Shown in pieces: positions 42,783-53,800 of a stretch of DNA of 64,000 nt. The notes below the pieces were generated by a model. That model did not search any database. It saw only the letters and a program-made list of their open reading frames with translations, and had not been told where the DNA came from. A program made the translations under genes and the position numbers. The DNA is taken from contig JAFFJZ010000006.1 in NCBI GenBank assembly GCA_018340375.1, positions 21,954,001 through 22,018,000 on the forward strand, read 5' to 3'. Each line of letters opens with the position of its first letter. The first letter of the stretch is position 1. Origin of the DNA: Gonatopus flavifemur (lineage: Eukaryota > Arthropoda > Insecta > Hymenoptera > Dryinidae).

Positions 42783-44751
42783 ATTTTTTTTATCTACACT
42801 TCTTGAATTTTTCCCGCTCCCTTTGTTTCAATTCCCGTTTCACATACTCTTTGTATCCTTTCCATTAACGTTTCTGTTACCCTTCAGCATACGCTTCGTT
42901 TACTCTTACTTCTCGCCTCCATTTTCACCAGGGTAGCGGTACCATCACTGGTTAGTAAATGTAAACAAAAATGGCTGCCCCCATACACAAACATAACCCA
43001 AACAGTTTCAGAAGTTTTGAATTTAATAATACATTTAAAATTGTATTCATTCAAATCTGAATCGCTATGGAAGTTATATTTCAAAAAATTTGCAAAATCT
43101 TCTAATCTTGTGTACATTATTGCACAATGTGTAAGAATATTTTTGCGAACGTGTTGTTGATTGGTTTATTCAAATAATTTTTGAATAGAATAAAGAAACA
43201 TTGCAAAATGAGTATTCACACTTTGTTTATGCAATGCATAATCCGTATTTTGTTTTCTTGAGCATTAAATTTTTATATATTTCATTAGATTTGAATTCCT
43301 CCATATTCATTTTGAAATACATTTTGGAGAAACCTTCAAAATTCGAATTCAATTTAGAATTTTCATGTATTAACTAACTTAGATAATTTTTTCTTCTCTG
43401 TATTTTGTTTTTTGATATCTTGGTTGAATGTTTAATAATGTTGAATAAGGAATCACATTTCTTATTATATGATAGGGAAGCAAAATATTTGGAATGGTTG
43501 AGGTTATCAATATGTATAAACATGCCGCCATTACTGTTTACAAAAACCTTTGTCCTACATAAACGATATCTGAGAACGAGAACTGTCAACCGGATCAAAT
43601 AATCATATCCCCACCACTGCAATTCGACGAAGTTCGATCACCTATTCTTCTTACACCGTGAACAAGACGCAGTATAGGGTAATCCTGCAGCATGGAGTTT
43701 GAAATATAACAGTTGATTCAACAAGAAGAAACAAATCGAGATGTAACGACATCTAGGAGAATTCGGTTCCGAGTGTTGATTCCGACAAGACTTCAACCGA
43801 TCGTTGGTAAATCGAAACTTCCTTTCATTCTTTCCTGCATTGACAGATGACGTTAGTGTGTTAATCCTCGTAATTACAACGTACAATATTCTTCGATAAT
43901 GTTGATATTTTATGAATAAACACAACAGGACCTTAATAATTTTCCTCATAGATATCGATAATATCGTCGTATCGACTTTGTGAATGATCGCCCATCACTA
44001 GATCGTATTTTCAACAGGGAATAACAGAAAAATCAAAATCCCATCGAGTTTGACGTTGAATCGTAGACACATTTCAGGCACATATCGACATGAATTTTTG
44101 AAATTTTATCGACAAAATTCGTATCGATTGGCGAATGGTTGCCATCCCCACTTCTACCTATTTTGATCTCACTTTTGAAACGAACCTACGCTGTAAAAAA
44201 AACTTCCAAAAAAAGTTTAGCAGTCTTTTACCACCCACACAGCAAAAAGAGTTCTGAAAGAATTCTTGAAGAACTCCATAACTCGTCCGAAAGAATTCAA
44301 AAAGAATTCTCAAGGAATCCCCGGAATGTCAGTTCAGAATGAATCGCTGGGGGAATTTTTTTTCTCGTCCAAAAGAATTCTTAGAGAATTCCAAAGCAGT
44401 TCGCAAAGAGGTCTCGAAGAATTCATAAAGAATTCTACAAGAGTTCATGAAGAATTCTCCAAAAGTTCATTAAGAATTCTATATGTGCTTTTCAAAAAAT
44501 TTGAATAATTCATTGAAACACTCCAAAAACTCTTCAAACCGTTCACCCGAGCATCCCGGGATATTGTAGAAGAGTTGAAAGAATTCGTTACAAATTCATT
44601 GAAAAGTTCAAAGTGAGTAATTCTAATCGAACTGAAAAAGATTCAACACAAATCCATAACAATATCGAAGGATGTTATGGAACAGACATTCGGATACTGG
44701 TGTATGTATATTTAGTCACTCTTCGACCTTACAGTGAGGTGTCTCCATGTA

Positions 44752-46045
44752 CGAGGGTGGATTGATAAGTTTCCGGCCTGACCAAGAAAGACAACGTTTT
44801 TAAGAATTTTTTTTTTTTTATTTCTCAACATAATCTCCTCCAAGGCTGATACATTTCTAATAGCGGTGTTCTAGTCTAGTAATGCCATCTCTATAGACTG
44901 ATTCGTCAAGCTCCTCAAAATACCCATTTACAGCTTCGATTACTTCTTCATTGTCCGCAAATCTCTTATCGCCAAGCCATTTTTTGAGGTTAGGAAACAG
45001 ATAATAGTCACTCGGGGCTAGGTCTGGAGAGTAGGGAGGGTGCGGCATTAATTCAAACTTCAGATCGTTGATTTTAGCCATCGCAACGATTGACGTGTGC
45101 GCTGGTGCGTTATCGTGATGAAACAAGATTTTTTTCTTCGCCAGATGAGGTCGTTTAATTTTCACTTCGTGGCTCAAACGTTGCAATAAGTCTGCGTAGT
45201 ATTGACCAGTGATAGTTTTACCCTTTTCAAGGTAATCAATGTATATAATACCTCTTGCATCCCAAAAAACAGTAGCCATAACCTTGTTCGCCGAAAAAAT
45301 TGTTTTTGCCTTCTTTGGAGTTGGTTCCCCTGGTCCAATCCACTGTTTAGACTGTTCTTTGGTTTCAGGAGTGTAGTAGTGGACCCAAGTTTCGTCAACG
45401 GTTACGAATCGACGCAAAAATTCGCTTGGATTACGCTTATACAACGCCAAATTGGCGGTAGAAATGTTCTTTCGAATCAATTTTTGGTCGACTGTTAGCA
45501 AACGCGGCACCCATCTTGCACAGAGCTTTTCCATATACAAATGTTGGTGCAAAATATTTTGTACACGTTCATATGACATCTTACAGGTCTCAGCTATCTC
45601 ACGAACTTTCAATCTGCGATCTTTCAGCACTATTTGATGGATTTTTTCGATCATATCTGGAGTTGTGACCTCAATGGGGCGTCCTGAGCGAGGCTCATCA
45701 GAGGTGCTCACACGACCCTTTTTAAACTCGGAAACCCACTGCTTAACGGTTGAATATGATGAGGAGGATGTCCCCAGTGTTGAGTCCATCTCTTCTTCAA
45801 TTTCCTTCGGCGTTAACCCCTTCAAATAAAAGTATTTGATGACAGCACGATTTTCCAGCTTTTCCATTTTTACGAAAAACACAGAGGCGTCTTGGTCAGC
45901 GTGCTCTCAAAACTAAACTAACATGGCGATCGGACTGAAACTATAGCTACAAGCTATCTAAGAATGGTACTATAGAACGCCACCTCAAGGTAGGCCTAGT
46001 GGCGCCATCTCTTGGTCAGGCCGGAAACTTATCAATCCACCCTCG
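44752..46045 (-). mobile_element. Complete mariner transposon with perfect 35 bp ends
   Basis: The left end 44752-44786 (CGAGGGTGGATTGATAAG...) and right end 46011-46045 are exact complements over 35 bp. TA lies on both sides (44750-44751, 46046-46047), the mariner target duplication. 1294 bp with one uninterrupted transposase gene on the minus strand. Exact ends and an open gene suggest a young, possibly still active copy. It sits inside an older foldback element between the two DPP4 genes. Confidence 0.93.
44857..45882 (-). CDS. Mariner transposase, 341 residues, DD34D triad intact
   Basis: Cut-and-paste DNA transposase. The N-terminal part (about residues 6-125) has the paired helix-turn-helix pattern (YLKGLTPKEI, GRPIEVTTPDMI, VREIAETCKMSYERV). 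The linker is WVPRLLT. Catalytic aspartates are Asp163 (VTVDETWVHYY), Asp257 (FHHDNAPAHTS) and Asp292 (APSDYYLFP), with 34 residues between the last two. Length matches full-size mariner transposases. A second ATG at residue 6 (MEKLENRAV) is nearer the usual start and may be the true one. No stop or frameshift is visible. Confidence 0.93.
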   Translation of the reverse strand: MFFVKMEKLENRAVIKYFYLKGLTPKEIEEEMDSTLGTSSSSYSTVKQWVSEFKKGRVSTSDEPRSGRPIEVTTPDMIEKIHQIVLKDRRLKVREIAETCKMSYERVQNILHQHLYMEKLCARWVPRLLTVDQKLIRKNISTANLALYKRNPSEFLRRFVTVDETWVHYYTPETKEQSKQWIGPGEPTPKKAKTIFSANKVMATVFWDARGIIYIDYLEKGKTITGQYYADLLQRLSHEVKIKRPHLAKKKILFHHDNAPAHTSIVAMAKINDLKFELMPHPPYSPDLAPSDYYLFPNLKKWLGDKRFADNEEVIEAVNGYFEELDESVYRDGITRLEHRY

Positions 46046-46879
46046 TATGTGCAAGATTTCATTGCTTGATCTCAGTTAACAGAAAGAAAACAGCGTCACA
46101 GACTCAGCGAAGGAATTGCAGAAATGTTTTCAAGGGCCATATTTTGATTTTACCAGACTATTTCCAAGTACATTGAAATGTGATCAACCATTAGCAGTGT
46201 AAAGGACATGTAAAAAAATTGAGAGTATTTTTATCGGGTAATGTGAAGCATTAAATGTATTTTATAACTTGACGCAAGGTACATTTAGAATTGATTTCAT
46301 ACAAAACTATTTGCTAATAAATTCTGAAATTCTTTATACAATAAAACATTCCATTATAAATCGCTGTAACATTTCAATCGAGTCAAGTTTCAGCAAGTTG
46401 ATGGAAATGAATTTGAAAAATTAGGAAACTTATAAACAGAGATGGGCATCCTCAATCACTTTTTGTACTTAAGGTACTTTTTTCCTGTCAAGTACTTTTA
46501 TATTTCTATGAAATAAATAGAAATTTTTAACATTAATTTAAAAAGTACTTGATAAGACTTCTTTTTGAATTCTTCACAGAGCTCTTTAGGAGTTCTTTTG
46601 GACGAGAAAAAGAACTCCCCCAGCGATTCATTCTGAACTGACATTCCGGGGATTCTTTGAGAATACCTTGCGAATCATTATGAATACTTCATGAACTCTT
46701 TTCTGAGCTCTTTAAGAACTCATTTAGAATTCTTTACGATCTGATTGGATTCTTTATGAATTCTTTAAGAACTCTTATTAAAGAATTCATATTGAATTCT
46801 TTTTATGGAGTTCTTTGCGAATCCATATGGAACTGTGGTGCTGTGTGGGCAAACATTCTCTAGTAAATGCCCACTGAGC

Positions 46880-47130
46880 ATTTCCGTTAGAACCTTGCAT
46901 TAACATTGCATCGATGTTGATGCGATCTTGAAAATACCTGTTATGAGAATTCTAACAGTAATATTACAACATCCATTTACAAGTAAATTGCAGCAATGTT
47001 ACGTTGTCAGGCAATATTTCAACGATATTTTTGCCAGTTACTTTTGTAATATTGCATTTGTAAATTGAAAGACAAGTACTTTCAAGATCGCATCAATATC
47101 GCTGCAATGTTGATGCAAGGTTCTACCCAG
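46880..47130. repeat. Inverted repeat, AACCTTGCATTAACATTGCA arms
   Basis: AGAACCTTGCATTAACATTG near 46889 pairs with CAATGTTGATGCAAGGTTCT near 47105; ATGCGATCTTGAAA pairs with TTTCAAGATCGCAT. No coding content. Confidence 0.65.
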
Positions 47131-47310
47131 GTGGCATACGTACGTTCTGAGAATGTTCTGAGAATATACGTTCAGGATATTCGAATATTTCATGGAGATT
47201 CTTATTACGTGCGAATATATTCTACGCACATTCTCAGAATGTTTGAATGGGACTGTTTCAAATATTCTCAGAATATGATACCACGGATATTGTGGGAATA
47301 TTAGGAAAAA
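47131..47310. repeat. Worn inverted repeat with GTTCTGAGAATGTTC words
   Basis: GTACGTTCTGAGAATGTTCTG near 47149 and ACATTCTCAGAATGTTTG near 47229 are complementary; similar words occur at 30470-30540. Confidence 0.4.
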
Positions 47311-49400
47311 ATGCTGTTAAAATAAGAATTCCCGTCAATATAAACTTCTGCATGTCACCGAAAACTATTGTTTCTTTCAGGAAGCAATGTTTTATCAACA
47401 CACGAATTTCAGGTTATTTCATTGTTTGAAAATTGCCAATGTGGTTCCAATTAAACTCCTGAGCCGACATTTCAATATTTTATAAAAAAAAATCATACAA
47501 TTTGTAAATAGTAGCGTTATTTATATGTCAAGGCGAGTCTCAATCATTTTTCCTGTCAACTATTCTGGATCTGATTATCCTTGAATGTTTTTGGCTCGCG
47601 TACGAGAATTTATGAAATCCAATTACTCTTCGAGTAGATCAATTTTATCGCTATCAGATCCGAAATTATTTACAATAATCAGATAATCGTGCTATCAGTT
47701 ACACTTGAACAGACACTAACATTGAATTGTAATATATTGAAGAGATAAAACAAGAGACGAATCGTAACTTTCCTTCTCTTTTGCTTTTCTCTTCAAAGCA
47801 ATGGTAAAAACGAGATAAAAATTTAAATACATCCACGATCATTTCAAGGTCGAATATCCCCTATGATATATATTTATATTTTTTCACAGCATCATATTTC
47901 TATGCCAACTGTTTACTCGAAATACTGAACTCATTAAAAGAGTTTTCAAGACAGTATTCCCTCGAAACTAAGAACAGAGATTTATCTATTCGATTCGCAA
48001 ACAATGTAACGCACGTGCGTGTAAAAATGAATAAACAATTGAAGAACGAGAGAAAACGTTGACGGGGAGTGTAGGATATCGAACGGCTTTTGGTAGAACA
48101 GCGTTGCATCGTGACCAATGGATCTCATCGGAGCAGTAGTACTCTCGACCCTGTAATCATCGTTATTCGTCGAGATAACACGGGATCGCTAAATTGCTTT
48201 AGATACATTGGTATATCCTCGTCGTACGTTACATACAAATAAAAAGGGATCGCCATTCGGGAAAGATCGTCGCTACCGACACAACGACTGGAGAAGCGAA
48301 TCTAAAGTATAAGACACCGCTTGGTAGTCGTTTTTCGTCATCCCATTCGAATTGCCTGACATTGACCCAAAGTTTCGTTACAACGCTGGCCATACAACAT
48401 CGGCATTGTAATGTCGGTTTTTAGCATGTAAATGACAACGGGGACAATGTAATATTAGATTTGTACGTGGCTGACATGATAACGAATTATATATATTTTA
48501 TAATCATATGCAATGTGTTTCAAATGAATGGCCCGCAATTATTGTCTATGTTAAACGAATCAAGCGATATTCGGTGTTGGAAACATGGTGAGAAGATTCA
48601 TTTGTGCGGATAAGTTCGCATGGTTAAAAATGTGATTTATGAGTGCAATGATGTGAGTAATTTTAGATAACGTTTCACGCCTGACACGGCCCTGTTCGAA
48701 AGAATCGATTGCAATTGAAAAATTCAATTTCATGAGATTTGCCGAGAGTCAATGGATTCTTTCAACCAGGAGATATATAGTCCAATAAATACACACATAC
48801 GTGTGATTACATTCCGCATTTTCAACCATCAAATAACGACATAACAACGGCCCAAACTTCGCTTGAACTGCAATCAAAAATCATAACGTTGAAATAACGT
48901 GGATTTGTTTATTGGGAGATTTATTCCGACAGAATAATTTTGTTGAATCATCTAATTGATTCTTTAATAAATATTTCCTTATTTTCAATTGAAACAACGA
49001 GTTCGCTCCCTCTCTCTCTCTCTCTCTCTCTCTTTTTCTCTTGAATGCATTATTAGTCTTATCTAGAGCAATGCACTTGTATTCATTGTTGATATCATCA
49101 CGTAATCATTCAAACTGTTGGTATACAAGTTGCACGACCACACCGAAGTGATCTCATTGCTCGTTGGCCTTGAAAAATAAAACTATCAACACTCATTTGA
49201 TATTCATGTGATTCAACCAATAAAGTACGCATCCTACGCATCATTAGTTACATATCAATCTTTTTTGTTGTTAACAAGCTCCAAAAACAGTTCAAATGGA
49301 CAAAATTCCTACTAAATTGGCGGAATAAGTGAAAATATGCGCTTAATCGTGCGAAAGGTTGCACGCGCGTACTAAACATAAAATTTCAATTATCGTACTG
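47311..49400. other. Low-repeat intergenic stretch upstream of DPP4-B
   Basis: No inverted repeats or recognised gene. It contains a (TC)n run at 49011-49033. It might hold distal control sequence for copy B, but nothing specific is visible. Confidence 0.35.
49011..49033. repeat. (TC)n microsatellite
   Basis: About eleven TC units. A shorter one is at 50229-50246. Confidence 0.9.
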
Positions 49401-49685
49401 CACTGACATAAAAACGACCTTGTCGAAGCATTCCTGGTCGCAATATCTTGAAATCTGGTTCGATCCACCAGGAAATGTGATTACGATGTCCAGAAAAAAT
49501 TAACTACATTTTCCAGGTTAGAAAAACCAGATTCTTTTCTTGGTGTAATAACCTGAGAAATGTAATTAATTTTCGCTTCAACCACTTTTTCTGGACATCA
49601 CAATCACATTTCCTGTTGAATCGAACCAGATTTCAACTCATTAGTAGACCACGAATATTTCAACCAGATTGTTTTTCTGTCAGTG
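49401..49685. repeat. Foldback element, CACTGACATAAAAACG ends
   Basis: Starts CACTGACATAAAAACGA and ends GTTTTTCTGTCAGTG. Arms pair through GAAATCTGGTTCGATCC and CACAATCACATTTCC-like words. 285 bp. Confidence 0.7.
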
Positions 49686-50499
49686 TGTTGTTGGTTTAGA
49701 AATCAGTTGAAGTGACAAAAGATAGGTTCAGGTTCTGGCTTTGGATATCCCAATCGATCCAACTCTCATTCTTCTCAAGAATATTTGATCGAGTGTTTAA
49801 ATATTGAATTATTCCTAACTCCAAATATACCGATAAGATATTTCCAGCTTGCGTTTTATAATTTAACCATCGTTCGAACGATTTTTATTCCAAAGAAGCA
49901 TCAGCAAATTTTTTCAAACAATCTGTGTGTAAAATATCAAAATCATATTACTTGGCGGATCACGTACCAACCATCGACTTACATACGAATATTTCAAACT
50001 ATACATTCATGTTTCGAGTAACACGAACACCTCGGATAAAAACGCAGATAAAAATGAAGTTCTATTTTCGTTTCACAGATAAAGAAGTGCAGTTATTTGG
50101 ATGGTACCTATTGACGTTGAAAAAACACATGAACAAGACAAATATTACAAATTTTGATTCATTGGAAAACTTGGGATTGGTATCGATAAGACGACGATTC
50201 GAATCATGATTTATCTCTCCTTCATTCCCTCTCTCTCTCTCTCTCTGTCTTTTGTTTGAAAAGAAAATAATCAGGAAGTTTCATTTGAACGCTTTTGATT
50301 CCAAAGTTTGATATGGCATGAACTGTGCGCTCGCTGTGCATGAGAAAAGATAAAACATTATATTGTAACATTGTTTGCGGCAAGTTCGACAGCAAAGTCA
50401 CTGACACTCTGTGTTGAGGAAGAGACCTAAAAGAGTCCAACCGTGTGGCCTTATTATTTACCATCGACATCGTTATCGGTGTAGTCCACGTGGTGGTGT

Positions 50500-50803
50500 T
50501 TGGTTGTAATGACGAACGTAATCGCCGTTGAACGAAGAGTAGTGCGACAAATTGAGGAGCAGGAAAAAAGCAACACTAAGACATTCGTAGACGAGAAAAA
50601 CGTGTTTATACAAGCGTATATATGAGAATGATACGTGCTCATCGACAGAAGTGGGAGTTCGTGGTAACCTGCTGCTCGTCTTCTGTGCTGCACCGATTAT
50701 TCTGGGACTATCGCGATTCGTGATACGTGGGGAAAGTCTGTGATTGTGTCAGTCATTCGTCGTGATCGTCGTAACTAGCATCGATATTTCTTAAGGAAAT
50801 ACG
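50500..50803 (+). promoter_or_regulatory. Proximal promoter and 5' leader of DPP4 copy B
   Basis: TATATATG near 50617 and a TCATC initiator-like word at 50639-50643 occupy the same places as TATTTAAA and TCATT in copy A. GAAGTGGGAGTTCGTGG, GTGTCAGTCATTCGTCGTG and CTTAAGGAAATACG are shared. Exact start site inferred. Confidence 0.4.
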
Positions 50804-50860
50804 ATGAATCCTTCGGCGGTGACGGAGGTCGCCACGCGGCTGGGTTTCTCAGGAAAAACG
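50804..50860 (+). CDS. DPP4: DPP4-B exon 1: start codon and 19-residue N terminus
   Basis: 57 bp, donor GTAGGT. Same length and place as copy A, but only the first two residues and a few others agree. Polar N terminus before the hydrophobic segment of exon 2. Confidence 0.75.
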
Positions 50861-53800
50861 GTAGGTTTATTTATCGTTATGTGTAATTCAAATTTCATAA
50901 CTATATTCTCAAAAGTGAATTTTCACTCCGGAGGAGGGAGTTTTCACACCAAGAAATTCGGAGAGTACATATATGCCGTCTTCATAGCTCACTCTCTGAA
51001 TTTCTTGGGTCGAAAATCCACTCCTAAGGAGTGAAAATACTGTCAGTCCAACGAGAATAAGATCCCGCTCCTGAAGAGTGAATTTTCACTTCTCAGGAGT
51101 GTGTTTTCCAATCCAAAAAATTCAGACACCACATAAGTTCTCTGAAATTCGAATTGTGTGATGCCACTCTCTAAAATTTTCAGAGCAAGAGTTCACTGAT
51201 TTGTTGTTAGTCAACATTTGAATATTTATAAATTGCCAAGCCTCGTCCGTCAACATTGCGCCAAGCTATATTCCACAACCTAAAATTCTTGTACGAACGT
51301 TATTTAGCGATCATTGTCTGTCCTCTCAGTTTTCCTCATCATCTTTCCCTTTGTTCGCCAATTTAGTCTGGAGTTTCTAGATTGGAATGTTTTTTTCCCA
51401 TTCTCCGTTTCTCTCGCAGTTATTCGGTCGCTCAACTATCTTGTCCAAAAGTTAAGGAACAAGACAAGAGGAAAAATATAAGATCGATAACTTTTTCTCA
51501 CCCTCCTTCTCCTTCTTCTTCTTCTGCATCGAATGTCTTTTCGTCTCGTCTCCTCTCAGAACGTTTTTCCTGAAAGAGTTCCAAGGGTTTTCAAAGCTTT
51601 CCCGTTGAACGATTTATCCTCCATCTCACCTTTTCGCTGTTTCCTCCGAGAAAAATAGCATTGCACAAAGGGGGCAGCGGGAGTGGAGGGTGGACAAGTA
51701 TTATTTGATCTCGGAATTCATGATATATGTTTTCCTCGTGTATCAGCGGAAAATTAGATCCAATTTTTGAATGCTGTTGCAATTCTGTGAGATTTTTACC
51801 TCCTGTACCATAATTCCTCGTCTCGATCTTATCTCTTCTCGATATTCTTTTGGGAGAACATGCATGTTTTTGTAATCGACTTCAATAGATTGAATATAAC
51901 GGTAGAAATTCTCATTGTTCGATTCTTTTTTATAGAATTTTTATCAAAATTATATAACAAATCAATGAAAACTTGGTACATTTTTTATAGAAAAGAATCG
52001 GCCATCCCTACTCTCCAAATTCAAATCAGTGAAATCTCACTATTTCTGCAGTTAAGAGTCGACCACTGTATGAAATCAGTGAGATAGCAGTGAATAGTCA
52101 CTGATTATGCAGTTGGAGTTCCTCCTCACGGATTGAATCCGTGACATTCCACTGCAAGGATTGGTGAATGTTCACTGATTCTCCACTGCATATGAACTAA
52201 TTCGCAGTGGTCGACTTTTCACTGCAATCAAGGAGATTTCACTGCTTTCAATTTAGAAATTTTTATTCAATGAAAATGCATGATTGGTTAGAAATAATTG
52301 ATACGACTCAAAGAAATTTCATCCACAAATCATGAACATTGAATCTCATTGGAATCTCTCCAATGAATTTCATTAGAATCTCAACAAATCTGGCACGCGA
52401 GTCATTACAATTATCATCATTTCTATTTTGTTCCTCCCCGACAAAGCACGCATTCCCTACGTTTTTTCTGCTATTTCATAAAATTCTTTACGATTCGCTT
52501 CTACGCAAATACTGTTCATACTTGAAAAAAAGTTGAAGAGCGATAGTTAAAAGTTGGCAGGACCTAAAGTAATTTCTCGTGGCTTTTAATGCTTTTTGAA
52601 GCTCACCAGGCTATGGAATTATTGTCGTTCAGAGCCAAGCGTGCGCCTGCAAGCGCATAAGTACAAGCGTGTATACACGTTCGAGGGTATAAATCCATTC
52701 AGAAACGAGTCCAAATGCGTCAGAGGAGCTTTTGGCAAAAGTTTTGTATCACGTATAACCGTATTCCATCCTCTCTTCTCTCTCCTTCCATTTCCTTCTT
52801 TCTTCACTGTATCTATTATTATTCTGATGTACAGTTTCAACAATAATTTTTTTACCATGACTTTTACAGACCTCGATGTATCGTTTGATTTTTCTCGTGA
52901 CGCTGATATTCATCGATTCGAGTTTACAAGCGGAGGGAGGGACCACGGATCCATCGAACATCGATAATCCATCCGTCAATGGATCCCAGAAAATAATTAA
53001 AACACCGTTTAGTTTGGAAGAGATTTATAAACATGAGTTTTACAACGTTGGTTTCAATGCCTCTTGGATATCGGGTTCAGAAATGGTTTATACCGACGAG
53101 GAGACCGAGAAGTACTTGGTTTTCAATCTTCAAACTAGGAAGCCTGAATTTTTACTCGAGGGAGGAGTTCTGGTGAGGTTTTATGATGTTCTCTCGCAAC
53201 GCGATACGATAATTAGTTGCTGCAGCGAAGATTCGCTGTGCGGTCTTCCGCGGCTTGTAAAATTCAATAAATTCTGAGCTTCTGGAGTGGAGCTGCGTTT
53301 TGTATCATACCGCCATGAAGAACCCAGCTGCAATGATGGCGAAAGACGTGACTCCAATCCGGAAGCTCCAAATTTAGCGATACTATCAGACAAAAAAGAT
53401 TTTTCGTACAAAACATAATGTACAATCACAAGAATAACGGAATTTCATTGAAATCTTGAAGCTTTTTTCTCTCCTATTTTCGAACCTCAAGATATTGGAA
53501 AAAAAAAATTTTGCGTGGATGAGGCTTATCGTAATCGAAGTTATCGTGATTATAGATTTGTAAGTACATCAATATCGATAACATTATCGACACAAGTGTA
53601 ATCTGTAATGAGAAATTTATATTTGAGGAAATGTTTTTTGGGATTTTGATATATTCGTGACGAGAATTTGAATTATTCAAATTACCTTATCAGTTCAATG
53701 ACAGGAGATTAATGACAACAATGATTTGAAGAAATTTGTATGCATAAATTTCAGCTCAATCGCATGACTATATAAACGTGATATTTTATTGGCAATAGAT

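Larger units (their letters stand above)
42242..42937. repeat. Nested inverted-repeat element, TACCCTGGTGAAAATG ends
   Basis: Left TACCCTGGTGAAAATGAAGC and right CATTTTCACCAGGGTA pair. AGCGTATGC also recurs in inverse near 42885. It carries the hairpin 42457-42664 and a tRNA-like sequence. Confidence 0.7.
42161..43660. repeat. 1.5 kb terminal-inverted-repeat element with 8 bp target duplication
   Basis: Starts CACGGTGTAAGAAGAATAAG and ends with the complement CTTCTTACACCGTG; the diverged ends extend about 70 bp. Flanks AACAAGGC (42153-42160) and AACAAGAC (43661-43668) agree at 7 of 8 bases, as expected for an 8 bp duplication (hAT- or P-like transposition). No transposase frame is seen, so it is non-autonomous. 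It contains 42242-42937. Confidence 0.72.
44234..46850. repeat. Large foldback element of the CCCAYACAGCAC family holding a mariner
   Basis: Starts CCCACACAGC and ends GTGGTGCTGTGTGGG. Arms share CCGGAATGTCAGTTCAGAAT, ATCGCTGGGGGA and TCTCGTCCAAAAGAA in inverse order (44320-44385 and 46590-46650). The middle is interrupted by the mariner 44752-46045 and other sequence. Confidence 0.65.

Noticed and set aside
45202..45637. Plus-strand open frames opposite the mariner gene
   Set aside because: Shadows of the transposase gene in the antisense frame.
52596..52967. 123-codon plus-strand frame before DPP4-B exon 2
   Set aside because: It runs through the intron acceptor and overlaps exon 2 in the wrong frame.
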